A stretch of 64,000 nt of DNA, from NCBI RefSeq assembly GCF_003202435.1, contig NZ_QJHK01000004.1, forward strand, positions 248,001-312,000. Reading direction: 5' to 3'. The notes beneath the pieces are model-generated. The model saw nothing but the letters and a program-made list of their open reading frames with translations, was not told the DNA's origin and ran no database searches. Positions 1-8,885 of the stretch are shown piece by piece; within the stretch, counting starts at the first letter, position 1, and each line of letters starts with the position of its first letter. A program made the position numbers and the translations under genes. The DNA comes from Flavobacterium cheongpyeongense (GTDB taxonomy: Bacteria; Bacteroidota; Bacteroidia; Flavobacteriales; Flavobacteriaceae).

Positions 1-1116
1 ATTGCTGCATTTTTTATCATAGGCGCCCTGATCGTCAATTCGCAGGTCAATTATATGATGAATAAAGACCTTGGGTTCAGCGGAGATCAGGTTATCTCAA
101 TTCCATACAACAAACCGGATCGTCAAAAAAGAACACAGCAATATGAAGTTGAAAAACAAGAGATTAAAAAAATCCACGGAGTGATAGATGTTTCTACTTT
201 TGCGGGTTCTTTTGGAGGAAGTACAAACTCAAGTTCCGGATTTACGCACAATGGCATTTTTGTACAGCCCCGAAATGCAGAGATAGATTTTGGCTTTCTT
301 GAAATGATGAAAATCAAAATGGTTGAAGGGCGTTATTTATCTCCCAAATTTGCTTCGGATACCGTAAGCAGTATGCTTATTAATGAAACACTGGCTAAAA
401 CTTTGAATTTAAAACATCCCTTAAACACCATTATAACTTCGGGCTGGTCTCTTGGCGATGGCGATAATTTGAAATTCAAAATTGTGGGAGTGGTGAAAGA
501 TTTCCATATTACAGGCCTTCAAAATAAAGTTCCCCCAATGGTTTTTGTCAATCTTAAAACCTTAAAATGGAATAATTTTAATAGTCTTTACATAAAAGTT
601 TCCCCAAATAATTTAAGCGGGACATTAGCCAAATTAAAAACTTACTGGGCAAAAAATGTAAATCCGGACTATCCTTTTGAATACGAATTTGTTAACAAAG
701 GATTTGCCAAAACATATCAGGAGCAGGTTAAACAAAAAGACCTCTTTTTCATTCTAAATCTGGTTGTAATTATAATTGCGATTTTTGGATTGTTTGCTTT
801 GGCATCATTTTCGATGGAGAGAAGGCTGAAAGAAATAGCCATTAGAAAAACACTGGGTGCAGAAACTGATATTTTGCTGAAAGAATTGTCAAAACAATAT
901 ATTGCTTTTTGCTTGATCGGATTTGTTATTGGAATATTTCCGGCTTATATTTTATTGCAAAAATGGCTGGAAGACTTCGCCTTCAGAATCGGTATTTCTG
1001 TTATCCCTTTTACTATTGCATTCGTTTCATTATTGGCACTAACTTTGATAATAGTTTTGGCAAAAGCCTATCAGGTAACTAAAATTGATATCCTAAAATA
1101 TTTAAAATACGAATAA
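1..1116 (+). CDS. ABC transporter permease, MacB/FtsX family (5' end cut off)
   Basis: The reading frame is open from base 1, and its first codons (IAAFFIIGALIV) look like the end of a membrane segment, so the gene begins before the window. A long extracytoplasmic region of about 200 residues follows. Three C-terminal membrane segments come next, the first followed by ERRLKEIAIRKTLGA, the conserved loop of FtsX/MacB permeases. Family members pair with an ATPase to move or release substrates across the inner membrane, often antimicrobial peptides, lipoproteins or signals. No ATPase is visible here, so the substrate is unknown. A hairpin terminator follows the stop codon. Family assignment is firm; specific function is not. 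Confidence 0.88.
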   Translation: MAAFFIIGALIVNSQVNYMMNKDLGFSGDQVISIPYNKPDRQKRTQQYEVEKQEIKKIHGVIDVSTFAGSFGGSTNSSSGFTHNGIFVQPRNAEIDFGFLEMMKIKMVEGRYLSPKFASDTVSSMLINETLAKTLNLKHPLNTIITSGWSLGDGDNLKFKIVGVVKDFHITGLQNKVPPMVFVNLKTLKWNNFNSLYIKVSPNNLSGTLAKLKTYWAKNVNPDYPFEYEFVNKGFAKTYQEQVKQKDLFFILNLVVIIIAIFGLFALASFSMERRLKEIAIRKTLGAETDILLKELSKQYIAFCLIGFVIGIFPAYILLQKWLEDFAFRIGISVIPFTIAFVSLLALTLIIVLAKAYQVTKIDILKYLKYE

Positions 1117-1135
1117 CTTGTAGACCATTTTTTTT

Positions 1136-1172
1136 AAAAGCCCGCCAGAACTGAAAATCCGGCGGGTTTTTT
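1136..1172 (+). terminator. Rho-independent terminator after the permease gene
   Basis: A GC-rich stem (cccgcc paired with ggcggg, with a one-base bulge on the left and flanking A/T pairs) is followed by a T-run. It lies 20 bases after the permease stop codon. Confidence 0.75.
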
Positions 1173-1319
1173 ATTTTAATTTTTTTCTGCTAAATCAAAA
1201 GACAGCGCAGCAGATTCGCTTAAAAACAGGATTAAACAAAAATTCATTAATCATCATTTTGAATAATTGTAATATCAACAAATACAATTCAAAACAATAA
1301 AAATCCGAACTTAATCTGT

Positions 1320-1327
1320 TATCTTTG
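1320..1327 (+). promoter_or_regulatory. Probable -7 promoter element of mrp
   Basis: TATCTTTG matches the flavobacterial -7 consensus TAnnTTTG and lies 70 bases before the mrp start. I see no clear TTG at the expected upstream spacing, so this is a partial match. Confidence 0.4.
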
Positions 1328-1397
1328 CACTTTGAAACAAGTTTAAATGAATTAAGGATTAAAACAAGTTTCATCATCAGAAAACACTACATTAAAA

Positions 1398-2528
1398 ATG
1401 AAATTAGATAGAAAAGAAATCCTTAAAGCTTTAGAAACGATAACTATAGCAGGAGAAGGTAAAAATATGGTTGAAAGCGGTGCAGTTGCCAACGTTCTTA
1501 CATTTGGCAATGAAGTTGTGGTAGATTTAGTACTTCATACACCAGCCATGCACATCAAAAAAAGAGCAGAAGACGATATCAAAAAAACGATTCACGAACT
1601 GGTATCGCCAGAAGCAAAAATTAAAATAAACACTAAGGTAGAAACTCCTGAGAAAAACGAAATTAAAGGTCGTGCTATTCCGGGAATCAAAAATATTATA
1701 GCTGTTGCCTCAGGAAAAGGTGGTGTTGGAAAATCTACAGTTACAGCAAATTTAGCCGTAACACTTGCAAAAATGGGGTTTAAAGTAGGGGTTTTGGATG
1801 CCGATATTTACGGACCATCCATGCCAATTATGTTTGATGTTGAAAATGAAAAACCTATTTCGATTACAGTTGACGGAAAATCAAAAATGAAACCCGTTGA
1901 AAGTTATGAAATCAAAATGCTTTCTATCGGATTTTTTACAGCACCAAGCCAGGCTGTAATCTGGAGAGGCCCTATGGCAGCAAAAGCTCTGAACCAAATG
2001 ATTTTTGATGCAGACTGGGGAGAATTAGATTTTATGCTTATCGACCTGCCTCCGGGAACAGGCGATATCCATTTATCGATCATGCAGTCATTACCTATAA
2101 CAGGAGCTGTTGTTGTAAGTACGCCTCAAGCTGTGGCTTTGGCTGATGCCAAAAAAGGAGTGGCTATGTTTATGCAGGACAACATCAACGTACCTGTTTT
2201 GGGAATTATCGAAAACATGGCTTACTTTACACCAGAAGAATTACCAGATAATAAATATTATATCTTTGGGCAGGAAGGAGCAAAAAATCTTGCAGAAGAT
2301 TTAAATGTCCCATTTTTGGGAGAAGTGCCAATCGTACAGTCTATTCGCGAAGCGGGAGATTATGGTCGTCCGGCAGCTTTACAAACAGCCTCACCAATTG
2401 AAACCGTATTTGAAGAAATTACCAGAAATGTTGTTCAGGAAACAGTAAACAGAAACGAAAGCCTGCCTGCAACAGAAGCGATAAAAATAACAACAATGGC
2501 AGGTTGTTCAGCAGTTAAAAAGAATTAG
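1398..2528 (+). CDS. mrp: Mrp/NBP35 family Fe-S cluster carrier ATPase
   Basis: This cytoplasmic P-loop ATPase (ApbC/Mrp/NBP35) is thought to carry Fe-S clusters to apoproteins. An N-terminal MIP18/DUF59-like domain (about residues 1-80) is followed by a ParA/MinD-like ATPase with a deviant Walker A, GKGGVGKST, at residues 106-114, and a DLPPGTGD motif. The CPxC pair that usually follows the MAYF stretch is absent: the sequence reads MAYFTPEELP. The C-terminus ends MAGCSAVKKN with a single Cys. The next gene, a NifU-type scaffold domain 118 bases downstream, fits a shared Fe-S role. Length (376 aa) is normal for Bacteroidota members. Confidence 0.95.
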   Translation: MKLDRKEILKALETITIAGEGKNMVESGAVANVLTFGNEVVVDLVLHTPAMHIKKRAEDDIKKTIHELVSPEAKIKINTKVETPEKNEIKGRAIPGIKNIIAVASGKGGVGKSTVTANLAVTLAKMGFKVGVLDADIYGPSMPIMFDVENEKPISITVDGKSKMKPVESYEIKMLSIGFFTAPSQAVIWRGPMAAKALNQMIFDADWGELDFMLIDLPPGTGDIHLSIMQSLPITGAVVVSTPQAVALADAKKGVAMFMQDNINVPVLGIIENMAYFTPEELPDNKYYIFGQEGAKNLAEDLNVPFLGEVPIVQSIREAGDYGRPAALQTASPIETVFEEITRNVVQETVNRNESLPATEAIKITTMAGCSAVKKN

Positions 2529-2642
2529 ATAATTGAGATAAAAATTAGATAATTGAGATAATTTGAAAATTAGATAATGTGTACCTATTTTATCTGACTG
2601 ACATATTTTTTAATTCTCTAATTCTCTAATTGACACATTAAA
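2526..2642. repeat. Degenerate AT-rich repeat between mrp and the nfu gene
   Basis: The spacer contains several variants of 'attagataattgagata' on the left and the complementary 'ctctaattctctaattgacacatta' type on the right. It is therefore both tandem-like and imperfectly inverted around 2585-2600. No coding potential is seen. It resembles the intergenic repeat filler common in flavobacterial genomes. Confidence 0.5.
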
Positions 2643-2646
2643 TATT

Positions 2647-2886
2647 ATGACAACAGAAGAATTAACAAGCAACGTATTATTAGCTCTCGATGAAATCAGA
2701 CCTTTTTTAAATTCTGATGGTGGCGACATTACGCTTATTTCAATAGAAGACGATAAGCATGTAAAAGTGCGTCTTGAAGGGGCATGCATTAGCTGCAGTG
2801 TTAATCAGATGACTTTAAAGGCAGGGGTAGAGACGACTATAAAAAAATATGCTCCGCAAATAGAAACTGTGGTAAATATTATGTAG
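2647..2886 (+). CDS. NifU C-terminal domain Fe-S scaffold protein (Nfu type)
   Basis: A 79-residue stand-alone NifU-like domain that can bind and transfer a 4Fe-4S or 2Fe-2S cluster. The cluster ligands are the CxxC in GACISCSVNQ (about residues 46-51), preceded by the typical LNSDGGDITL stretch. It lacks the A-type N-terminal domain of E. coli NfuA, as is usual for Bacteroidota. It follows mrp in the same direction, and both act in cluster delivery, so co-expression is likely although a repeat separates them. Confidence 0.92.
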   Translation: MTTEELTSNVLLALDEIRPFLNSDGGDITLISIEDDKHVKVRLEGACISCSVNQMTLKAGVETTIKKYAPQIETVVNIM

Positions 2887-3087
2887 TATGCCCTTTTTTT
2901 GAGTCTGACAATTTAACAAGAATAATAGATATTTGAGCTGTTTTGATGGATAATTTTCAATAAAACACTCAAAAAGCAATATTTTTTACGATTATAATAA
3001 AAAAAAGCGTGAAGATTTAGGATATTTTGTTAAGAAATTGCTACACATTTAACTTAAATTTGTAACATAACCCCTAATTCTTAAATC

Positions 3088-3573
3088 ATGAAAAAATATT
3101 ACATACTGTTATTCCTTTTGTTTTCAATTGCCATAAATTATGCTCAGCAAGGTTCAGAAACATTAATTGTAGACAAAGCCTGGGTAAATGATTCAGAAGA
3201 ATGGTCTGATTACAGCTACTCAGGAAAAATTGTATTTTCTGCCAAAATTAACAGTGAAGAAGGCAGTCTTAGAATTGGTAATTACGATTTTTTATATGAT
3301 TTTTGCGAAGGAAAAGCAAAGTTCTTAAATAAAGCAACTTATAGTACTGCAGAATTTTCTCATCCAAGAAAATTAAATGCACATACTGACAAGCAAGGTG
3401 TTATAAATTCGACATATGAAGGTACTTTAATTTTTCAGTCTGATAATGATTATTATTCGGTAATAGTAATAGTGACACTGCTTGAAAAAGGAGGTAATTT
3501 CCTTGGTGCAAAAATGCGTCTAAAAGATAATGAAAGAAAAGAATACGCTTTTAGCTTAAAGCCAAATAGTTAA
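3088..3573 (+). CDS. Secreted protein of unknown function
   Basis: I do not recognise this family. The protein (161 aa) begins with a classic signal peptide, MKKYYILLFLLFSIAINYAQ, ending in the YAQ type cleavage site frequent in this phylum. The mature part looks beta-rich with one Cys and no obvious catalytic motif. A TAAATTTG element at 3055-3062 could be its -7 promoter box. A periplasmic or cell-surface role is likely from the signal peptide alone. Confidence 0.7.
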   Translation: MKKYYILLFLLFSIAINYAQQGSETLIVDKAWVNDSEEWSDYSYSGKIVFSAKINSEEGSLRIGNYDFLYDFCEGKAKFLNKATYSTAEFSHPRKLNAHTDKQGVINSTYEGTLIFQSDNDYYSVIVIVTLLEKGGNFLGAKMRLKDNERKEYAFSLKPNS

Positions 3574-3640
3574 ATAAATAATTTTAGAATTTATACCCCG
3601 TTTATAAAATTCTAAGTAAGTAAAATTCCAATAATTTGAA

Positions 3641-3958
3641 ATGGATGTATTAATAAAGATTAAAGATCGAGAAGGAGTTATACACGAATTACAGGCTCCG
3701 ACTGATATGGCAATGAATATAATGGAGTTATGCAAAGCATACGAACTTCCTGTTGAAGGAACCTGTGGCGGAATGGCCATGTGTGCTTCCTGCCAGTGTT
3801 ATGTCCTTAATGACGTTGCATTACCGGAAATGGGAGATGAAGAAGAAGCAATGCTCTCTGAAGCTTTTTATGTTAAATCCAACAGCCGTTTAGGTTGCCA
3901 GATTCCAATTACTGAAGACCTAGAAGGTCTAGAACTTGAACTGGCTCCGGAACATTAA
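3641..3958 (+). CDS. 2Fe-2S ferredoxin, adrenodoxin type
   Basis: A small electron-transfer protein of 105 aa. The first three cluster ligands are the C-x5-C-x2-C of TCGGMAMCASC (about residues 42-52); the fourth is in RLGCQIP (about residue 87). The fold and spacing match vertebrate-type (adrenodoxin/Isc-fdx) ferredoxins, which often serve Fe-S assembly or hydroxylases. The nearby mrp and nfu genes make a role in Fe-S metabolism plausible (inference). A strong hairpin terminator follows. Confidence 0.93.
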   Translation: MDVLIKIKDREGVIHELQAPTDMAMNIMELCKAYELPVEGTCGGMAMCASCQCYVLNDVALPEMGDEEEAMLSEAFYVKSNSRLGCQIPITEDLEGLELELAPEH

Positions 3959-3965
3959 TATACAA

Positions 3966-3997
3966 AAAAGCGAGAATTAGGATTCTCGCTTTTTGTT
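3966..3997 (+). terminator. Terminator after the ferredoxin gene
   Basis: A 12-bp perfect stem (aaaagcgagaat and its complement) with loop tagg is followed by a T-rich tract. It is oriented to end ferredoxin transcription. Confidence 0.85.
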
Positions 3998-4008
3998 TTG
4001 TAACTCAT

Positions 4009-4047
4009 AAAAAAACCGTAATCACTTTTGGTAATTACGGTTTTTTC
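4009..4047 (-). terminator. Terminator after asd
   Basis: A 12-bp stem (aaaaaccgtaat with attacggttttt) lies just past the asd stop codon. Its A-rich left flank becomes the T-tract on the minus strand. It sits back-to-back with the ferredoxin terminator between convergent genes. Confidence 0.8.
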
Positions 4048-4075
4048 TTTATAACAATTTTGTGTAACCTCTTGA

Positions 4076-5065
4076 TTATACCAAACCTGCCTGAATTAAA
4101 TACTCTGCAATCTGGATTGTGTTTGTAGCGGCTCCTTTTCTTAAGTTATCAGCAACAATCCACATATTGAGCGTATTTGGCTGGCTTTCATCACGACGGA
4201 TTCTTCCAACAAAAACCTCATTTTTACCTTCTGCAAATAAAGGCATCGGATACGAAAACGCATCCAGATCATCCTGAACCACTACTCCATCAGTATTTTG
4301 CAAAATTTCACGCACTTCATTTACTTCAAAATCGTTTGTAAACTCCACATTTACAGCCTCACTATGACCTCCAACAACAGGCACACGAACTGCAGTTGCC
4401 GTAACTCTGATGGTATTATCTGAAAGAATTTTTTGAGTTTCACGAACTAATTTCATTTCTTCTTTTGTATATCCATTAGGTTCAAAACTATCACATTGTG
4501 GAATTGCATTTCTGTGAATTGGGTATTTGTATGCCATATCTCCTTCAATTCCTGCATATTCATTTTCTAATTGTCTAACCGCTTTTACACCAGTTCCTGT
4601 AATAGATTGGTAAGTCGAAACAATAATTCTTTTGATATTATATTTTCTGTGCAACGGTGCCAAAGTCAACACCATTTGGATTGTTGAACAGTTTGGATTT
4701 GCAATAATTTTATCTTCTTTTGTTAATGATTCTGCGTTGATTTCAGGAACGATCAATTTTTTAGTCGGATCCATTCTCCATGCAGATGAATTGTCAATTA
4801 CTGTTGTTCCGGCAGCAGCAAATTTTGGTGCCCATTCTAAGGAAGTATCACCACCTGCAGAAAAAACAGCAATATCTGCTTTCATATCAACAGCAGTCTG
4901 CAAACCAACCACTTTATATTTTTGTCCTTTATACTCGATTTCTTTACCTACAGATTTCTCTGAAGCAACAGGAATTAATTCTGTAACCGGAAAATTTCTT
5001 TCTGCTAAAACTTTTAACATTATCTCGCCTACCATACCGGTGGCGCCTACAACCGCTATTCTCAT
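4076..5065 (-). CDS. asd: Aspartate-semialdehyde dehydrogenase
   Basis: Converts aspartyl phosphate to aspartate semialdehyde with NADPH, the branch point to lysine/diaminopimelate, threonine and methionine. The N-terminus has the nucleotide-binding VGATGMVG loop (residues 5-12). The catalytic Cys is in NPNCST (about residue 126), and the substrate-binding GGHSE stretch follows near 233. Length of 329 aa is standard. A well-formed promoter lies upstream and a terminator follows, so it is probably monocistronic. Confidence 0.97.
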   Translation of the reverse strand: MRIAVVGATGMVGEIMLKVLAERNFPVTELIPVASEKSVGKEIEYKGQKYKVVGLQTAVDMKADIAVFSAGGDTSLEWAPKFAAAGTTVIDNSSAWRMDPTKKLIVPEINAESLTKEDKIIANPNCSTIQMVLTLAPLHRKYNIKRIIVSTYQSITGTGVKAVRQLENEYAGIEGDMAYKYPIHRNAIPQCDSFEPNGYTKEEMKLVRETQKILSDNTIRVTATAVRVPVVGGHSEAVNVEFTNDFEVNEVREILQNTDGVVVQDDLDAFSYPMPLFAEGKNEVFVGRIRRDESQPNTLNMWIVADNLRKGAATNTIQIAEYLIQAGLV

Positions 5066-5102
5066 TTTATATTTTTTTATATGAATGTTCTAATTTAGAA
5101 TG

Positions 5103-5132
5103 CAAAAGTAGGAATAATAAAAACGATTTCAA
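5103..5132 (-). promoter_or_regulatory. Flavobacterial-type promoter of asd
   Basis: Read on the minus strand: TTG, 19 nt spacer, TACTTTTG, an exact match to the known TTG/N17-23/TAnnTTTG consensus. It places the transcript start about 30 bases before the asd ATG. Confidence 0.7.
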
Positions 5133-5240
5133 TTCGATTCACAAAAAATAACAAATTGTTATGGATTAAACAATAATTAAAAAAAACCGCCCCAATTATG
5201 GAACGGTTAAGTTAGACTTTAGTGTAGCGGTATATATATT

Positions 5241-5624
5241 TTATTGTTTATTTTTTAAAAGATCCCTAATTTGAATAAGCAGTTCTTCCTGTGTTGGTCC
5301 TGCCGGAGAAGAGGGAGCCGGATCTTCTTTCTTTTTCAGATTGTTTATCCCTTTAATGATTAGGAACAAAACGAAAGCAACAATTATAAAGTTAATCACT
5401 GCCGAAACAAACACTCCGTATTTTACTCCTCCAAAAGCGGTTAATTGTTCAATAGTCGATAAATGAGCGGCTTCTAAAGCTGGTTTCAATAGTAATGGCG
5501 TAATTACATCTTCAATTAGCGAGCTAACAATTTTTCCAAAAGCAGCCCCAATAATAACACCGACAGCCAAATCGACTACGTTGCCTTTCATTGCAAATTC
5601 CTTAAATTCTGAAATAAATCCCAT
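5241..5624 (-). CDS. mscL: Large-conductance mechanosensitive channel
   Basis: A homopentameric inner-membrane channel that opens under membrane tension to release solutes in osmotic downshock. It has the conserved N-terminal helix (FKEFAMKGNVVDLAVGVIIG begins at residue 7), TM1, a periplasmic loop, TM2 (VINFIIVAFVLFLIIK) and the charged C-terminal helix with LLIQIRDLL. Length (127 aa) is typical. It stands alone between asd and murF-alr. Confidence 0.97.
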   Translation of the reverse strand: MGFISEFKEFAMKGNVVDLAVGVIIGAAFGKIVSSLIEDVITPLLLKPALEAAHLSTIEQLTAFGGVKYGVFVSAVINFIIVAFVLFLIIKGINNLKKKEDPAPSSPAGPTQEELLIQIRDLLKNKQ

Positions 5625-5689
5625 AGTTGTTCTTTTTAATTTAGTTAGTAAATATCGAAAATACGAAATTCCTCCGAAAGTTCTTTATG

Positions 5690-8158
5690 CTATCTAAAAA
5701 ATACCCTTTTGACACGTTGCGAAATACTGGTTAAAATTTCATACGGAATGGTTTTTAAAGCAGCTGCAATTTCGGTTACGGTTGGACTCTCTCCAAAAAT
5801 AATAACCGAATCGCCTTCTTTACAATCAATTTGGTTAACATTTACCATCAGCATATCCATACATACACTCCCGACAATGGCTGCTTTTTGATTTTTTATA
5901 GTAACATACCCCACTCCATTTCCCCATAATCTTGAGATTCCGTCTGCATAACCAATCGGAATCGTAGCGATTTTAATTTCTTTTTCTGCCATGAACCTGC
6001 GTCCGTAACCAACGCTGTCTCCAGCCGGAATTGTACGAACCTGTGAAATGATTGATTTTAAAGTCCCCACATTTTCCAGATATTTTTGTTCTGAAGAATC
6101 GTTTGAAACACCATAAAGACCAATTCCTAACCGAACCATATTATATTGTGCATCCGGAAAATTACTGATTCCGGAGGTATTCAAAATATGACGAATTGGA
6201 TTTATGCCTAATTCATTCCTTAATTTTGAAGAGAGTTTTTCGAATAAACGAATCTGCGAAAGTGCAAATTCATAATGACTCTTATCATCACTGGTTGCCA
6301 TGTGCGACAAAATACTCTGAATCCGAACGGTTGAATTTCCTTTTAAAGCAGCAATCAATTCGTCTATGGTATTTTCTTCAAAACCCAGACGATGCATGCC
6401 AGTGTCTAGTTTGATATGGATTGGAAAATCTTTTAAATTCTTTTCGCGGGCAATTTTCAAAAAAGCATTTAATCCCTTTAAACTATAAATTTCGGGCTCT
6501 AGCTGATACTGAATAATCGATGCAAAACTGGTCGATTCCGGATTCAAAACCATGATGGGTAATTTAATTCCGCCATTTTTCAGCGAAATTCCTTCATCGG
6601 CGAAAGCCACACCTAAATAATCCACTTTATGATGTTCGAGTAATTTGGCGATTTCCAATCCCCCGTTTCCGTATCCAAATGCTTTTACCATGACCATAAT
6701 CTTAACATCCTCAGCCAACTTAGATTTAAAGAAATTTAAATTATGGCTAATCGAATTGAGATTGATCTCCAGAATGGTTTCATGGGTTTTCTCCTCCAGT
6801 AAAGCCACAATTTGTTCAAACTGAAACGATCTTGCTCCTTTTATTAAAATGGTTTCATTGGCAAAATTCAGGTTTTCAAAATCATGGATAAATGCGGCAG
6901 TATTTTGATACGTAATGCAATTTGTAAATTTATCTTTGAATAATGAAATAGTGGTTCCGATACCAATAACACGATTGACTTTATTATCCGTAATGAGCTG
7001 TGATACTTTAGAATACAACTCTTCATTTGAAAATCCACTTTGAAAAATATCGGATAAAATAACCGTTTTAGCAGCGTTCTTTTTTTGACTTTCCAGAAAA
7101 TCCAACGCTATTTTAAGGGACTGGAAATCAGAACTGTAACTATCATCAATAATACTGCAGTTATGAATTCCGTTTTTGACTTCCAATCGCATTTCGACCG
7201 GATACAATCCATGCATTCTACTTTGAATCGTTTCAGCATCATATTGCAAACTAAGGAGGACTACTAAACAGGAAATCGCATTTTCTACAGAAGCCGAATC
7301 GCTAAAAGGAATTTTTAAATCGTAATTTGTACCTTGATATTGATATTGAATTATAGTCGTTTCATTCTTATTTTCTTTTTTCGAAATAAAGACATTGGCT
7401 GTATGATCTGTATAACTCCAACAAAAAAGTTTTCGTGGATGCAGCATATATTCGGCGGCAAATTGAGATATGCACGAATCTACAATTTCATTTTTCTGAT
7501 AAATAATTACCGGACAGTCTTTAAACAAAAGCAGTTTTTCATCAATCTTTTGTACTAAGTTTACAAAACCTTCGTCATGTGCGGTTCCGATATTAGTAAG
7601 TAATCCGATGGTCGGTTTGATAATTTCTTCGAGTTTGTCCATTTCATTTACTGTAGAAATTCCGGCTTCAAAAATTCCTAAATTGTGTTTTTCGTTAATC
7701 GCAATCACCGAAAGTGGCACTCCAACCTGCGAGTTATAACTTTTCGGGCTTCTGATAATATTATAATCCGGGCTTAGTAAAAAATTCAGCCATTCCTTTA
7801 CAATTGTTTTACCATTACTTCCCGTCAATCCGATAACCGGGATTTCAAAAAGATGCCGGTGATGAGCGGCAAATTTCTGTAGTGCTTCTAAAGTCGATTT
7901 TACAACTAAAAAATTGGCTTTGCCAACACATTTTTCAGGAATATATTCGACTACAAAATTCTGTACTCCTTTTTCTATTAGTTCAGAAACATACGAATGT
8001 GCATCGTTATTGACACCCGATAATGCAAAAAACAAAGTCAGTGAACCATTTTGCAGTGACCGGCTGTCTATAGAAATATGGTCAATAAAAACAGCTGCAT
8101 CAGAGCCATTCCATTCGGCATGAAGCACCGAAACAAGGCTTTTTAAATTTACGTTCAT
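5690..8158 (-). CDS. murF-alr: Bifunctional MurF ligase / alanine racemase
   Basis: An 822-aa fusion. Residues about 1-455 are MurF, which adds D-Ala-D-Ala to UDP-MurNAc-tripeptide, with the ATP loop GLTGSNGKT near 110. Residues about 463-822 are a PLP-dependent alanine racemase that supplies D-Ala. Its PLP lysine lies in VMVKAFGYGNG near residue 491, and the SVGYGRRF stretch contains the second catalytic Tyr. The fusion joins D-Ala production and use in one cytoplasmic polypeptide. It is known from Bacteroidota, so it is not a local accident. The frame is intact, with no sign of a frameshift. Confidence 0.95.
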   Translation of the reverse strand: MNVNLKSLVSVLHAEWNGSDAAVFIDHISIDSRSLQNGSLTLFFALSGVNNDAHSYVSELIEKGVQNFVVEYIPEKCVGKANFLVVKSTLEALQKFAAHHRHLFEIPVIGLTGSNGKTIVKEWLNFLLSPDYNIIRSPKSYNSQVGVPLSVIAINEKHNLGIFEAGISTVNEMDKLEEIIKPTIGLLTNIGTAHDEGFVNLVQKIDEKLLLFKDCPVIIYQKNEIVDSCISQFAAEYMLHPRKLFCWSYTDHTANVFISKKENKNETTIIQYQYQGTNYDLKIPFSDSASVENAISCLVVLLSLQYDAETIQSRMHGLYPVEMRLEVKNGIHNCSIIDDSYSSDFQSLKIALDFLESQKKNAAKTVILSDIFQSGFSNEELYSKVSQLITDNKVNRVIGIGTTISLFKDKFTNCITYQNTAAFIHDFENLNFANETILIKGARSFQFEQIVALLEEKTHETILEINLNSISHNLNFFKSKLAEDVKIMVMVKAFGYGNGGLEIAKLLEHHKVDYLGVAFADEGISLKNGGIKLPIMVLNPESTSFASIIQYQLEPEIYSLKGLNAFLKIAREKNLKDFPIHIKLDTGMHRLGFEENTIDELIAALKGNSTVRIQSILSHMATSDDKSHYEFALSQIRLFEKLSSKLRNELGINPIRHILNTSGISNFPDAQYNMVRLGIGLYGVSNDSSEQKYLENVGTLKSIISQVRTIPAGDSVGYGRRFMAEKEIKIATIPIGYADGISRLWGNGVGYVTIKNQKAAIVGSVCMDMLMVNVNQIDCKEGDSVIIFGESPTVTEIAAALKTIPYEILTSISQRVKRVFFR

Positions 8159-8236
8159 TTAGAAAGTTTCTTTTTTCAAATTTAACGAAAAAAGTTTCGA
8201 TTTTCTTAAAAAATAAAGGGTTTACAAAAACCTTCT

Positions 8237-8255
8237 TATATTTGGATTATATTTG
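8237..8255 (+). promoter_or_regulatory. Two overlapping -7 like boxes before the 8280 membrane protein gene
   Basis: TATATTTG occurs at 8237-8244 and again at 8248-8255, both exact TAnnTTTG matches. A TTG start at 8253 would fall inside the second box, so a downstream start at 8280 is favoured. Confidence 0.45.
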
Positions 8256-8279
8256 TTAAACACCTTAAATTACTGCGTT

Positions 8280-8885
8280 TTGAAAAAAATACTTCCGATA
8301 TTCTCCTATATATTGCATCCCGTTTTTATCTCGATGTATGCCACTTTGTTTTATCTTTTTTACAAAGGTGATGTTTTTACCAATCAGGAAAAATACTTTG
8401 TTTTATTTCAAATCCTGATCATTACTTTTATCGTGCCGCTATTATTTTTCTTACTGCTCCGATCAACCGGAAATGTAAAATCAGTGATGATACACGAAAC
8501 ATCTCAACGGATAATTCCATTAGTTTTACAATGCTTTTTATTTATTTTACTCGTTAAAAGAAGCATTGTCATTACACGTTATCCCGAACTGCATTTCTTT
8601 TTTCTGGGTGCCTTATTCAGTTCGCTTATAGCTTTAATTTACTCACTTTTTAAGATAAAAGCCAGTTTGCATATGATGGCAATCAGCGGTTTTACCGTTT
8701 TTGTAATTGGACTTAATATGCATTTGCAGATGCACAATCCCTATTGGCCCGCTCTTTTAATTGTATTGACCGGAGTTACAGCATCATCACGTTTAGAAAT
8801 GAATGCACATACTTACAAAGAATTGTTTATTGGATTTATAATCGGAATTCTTCCACAGGCTTTATTTATGTATTTATGGCTATAA
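8280..8885 (+). CDS. Multi-pass membrane protein, PAP2-like
   Basis: A protein of about 201 aa with five or six predicted membrane helices and few polar loops. Conserved-looking polar residues near the C-terminus (SRLEMNAHTYKE...G) recall the last motif of PAP2-type lipid phosphatases, but the full PAP2 signature is not visible, so this is tentative. I chose the TTG at 8280 (encoding MKKILPIFSYILHP) over the TTG at 8253 because -7 promoter boxes overlap the latter. The stop overlaps the convergent outer-membrane gene by 6 bases. Confidence 0.7.
   Translation: MKKILPIFSYILHPVFISMYATLFYLFYKGDVFTNQEKYFVLFQILIITFIVPLLFFLLLRSTGNVKSVMIHETSQRIIPLVLQCFLFILLVKRSIVITRYPELHFFFLGALFSSLIALIYSLFKIKASLHMMAISGFTVFVIGLNMHLQMHNPYWPALLIVLTGVTASSRLEMNAHTYKELFIGFIIGILPQALFMYLWL

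Noticed and set aside
4632..5084. Long plus-strand ORF opposite asd
   Set aside because: It is antisense to a well-supported gene, has no promoter or family match and is explained as a shadow frame.
8253..8279. TTG at 8253 as start of the membrane protein
   Set aside because: It overlaps a -7 promoter box; the TTG at 8280 is a better start and gives a normal N-terminus.
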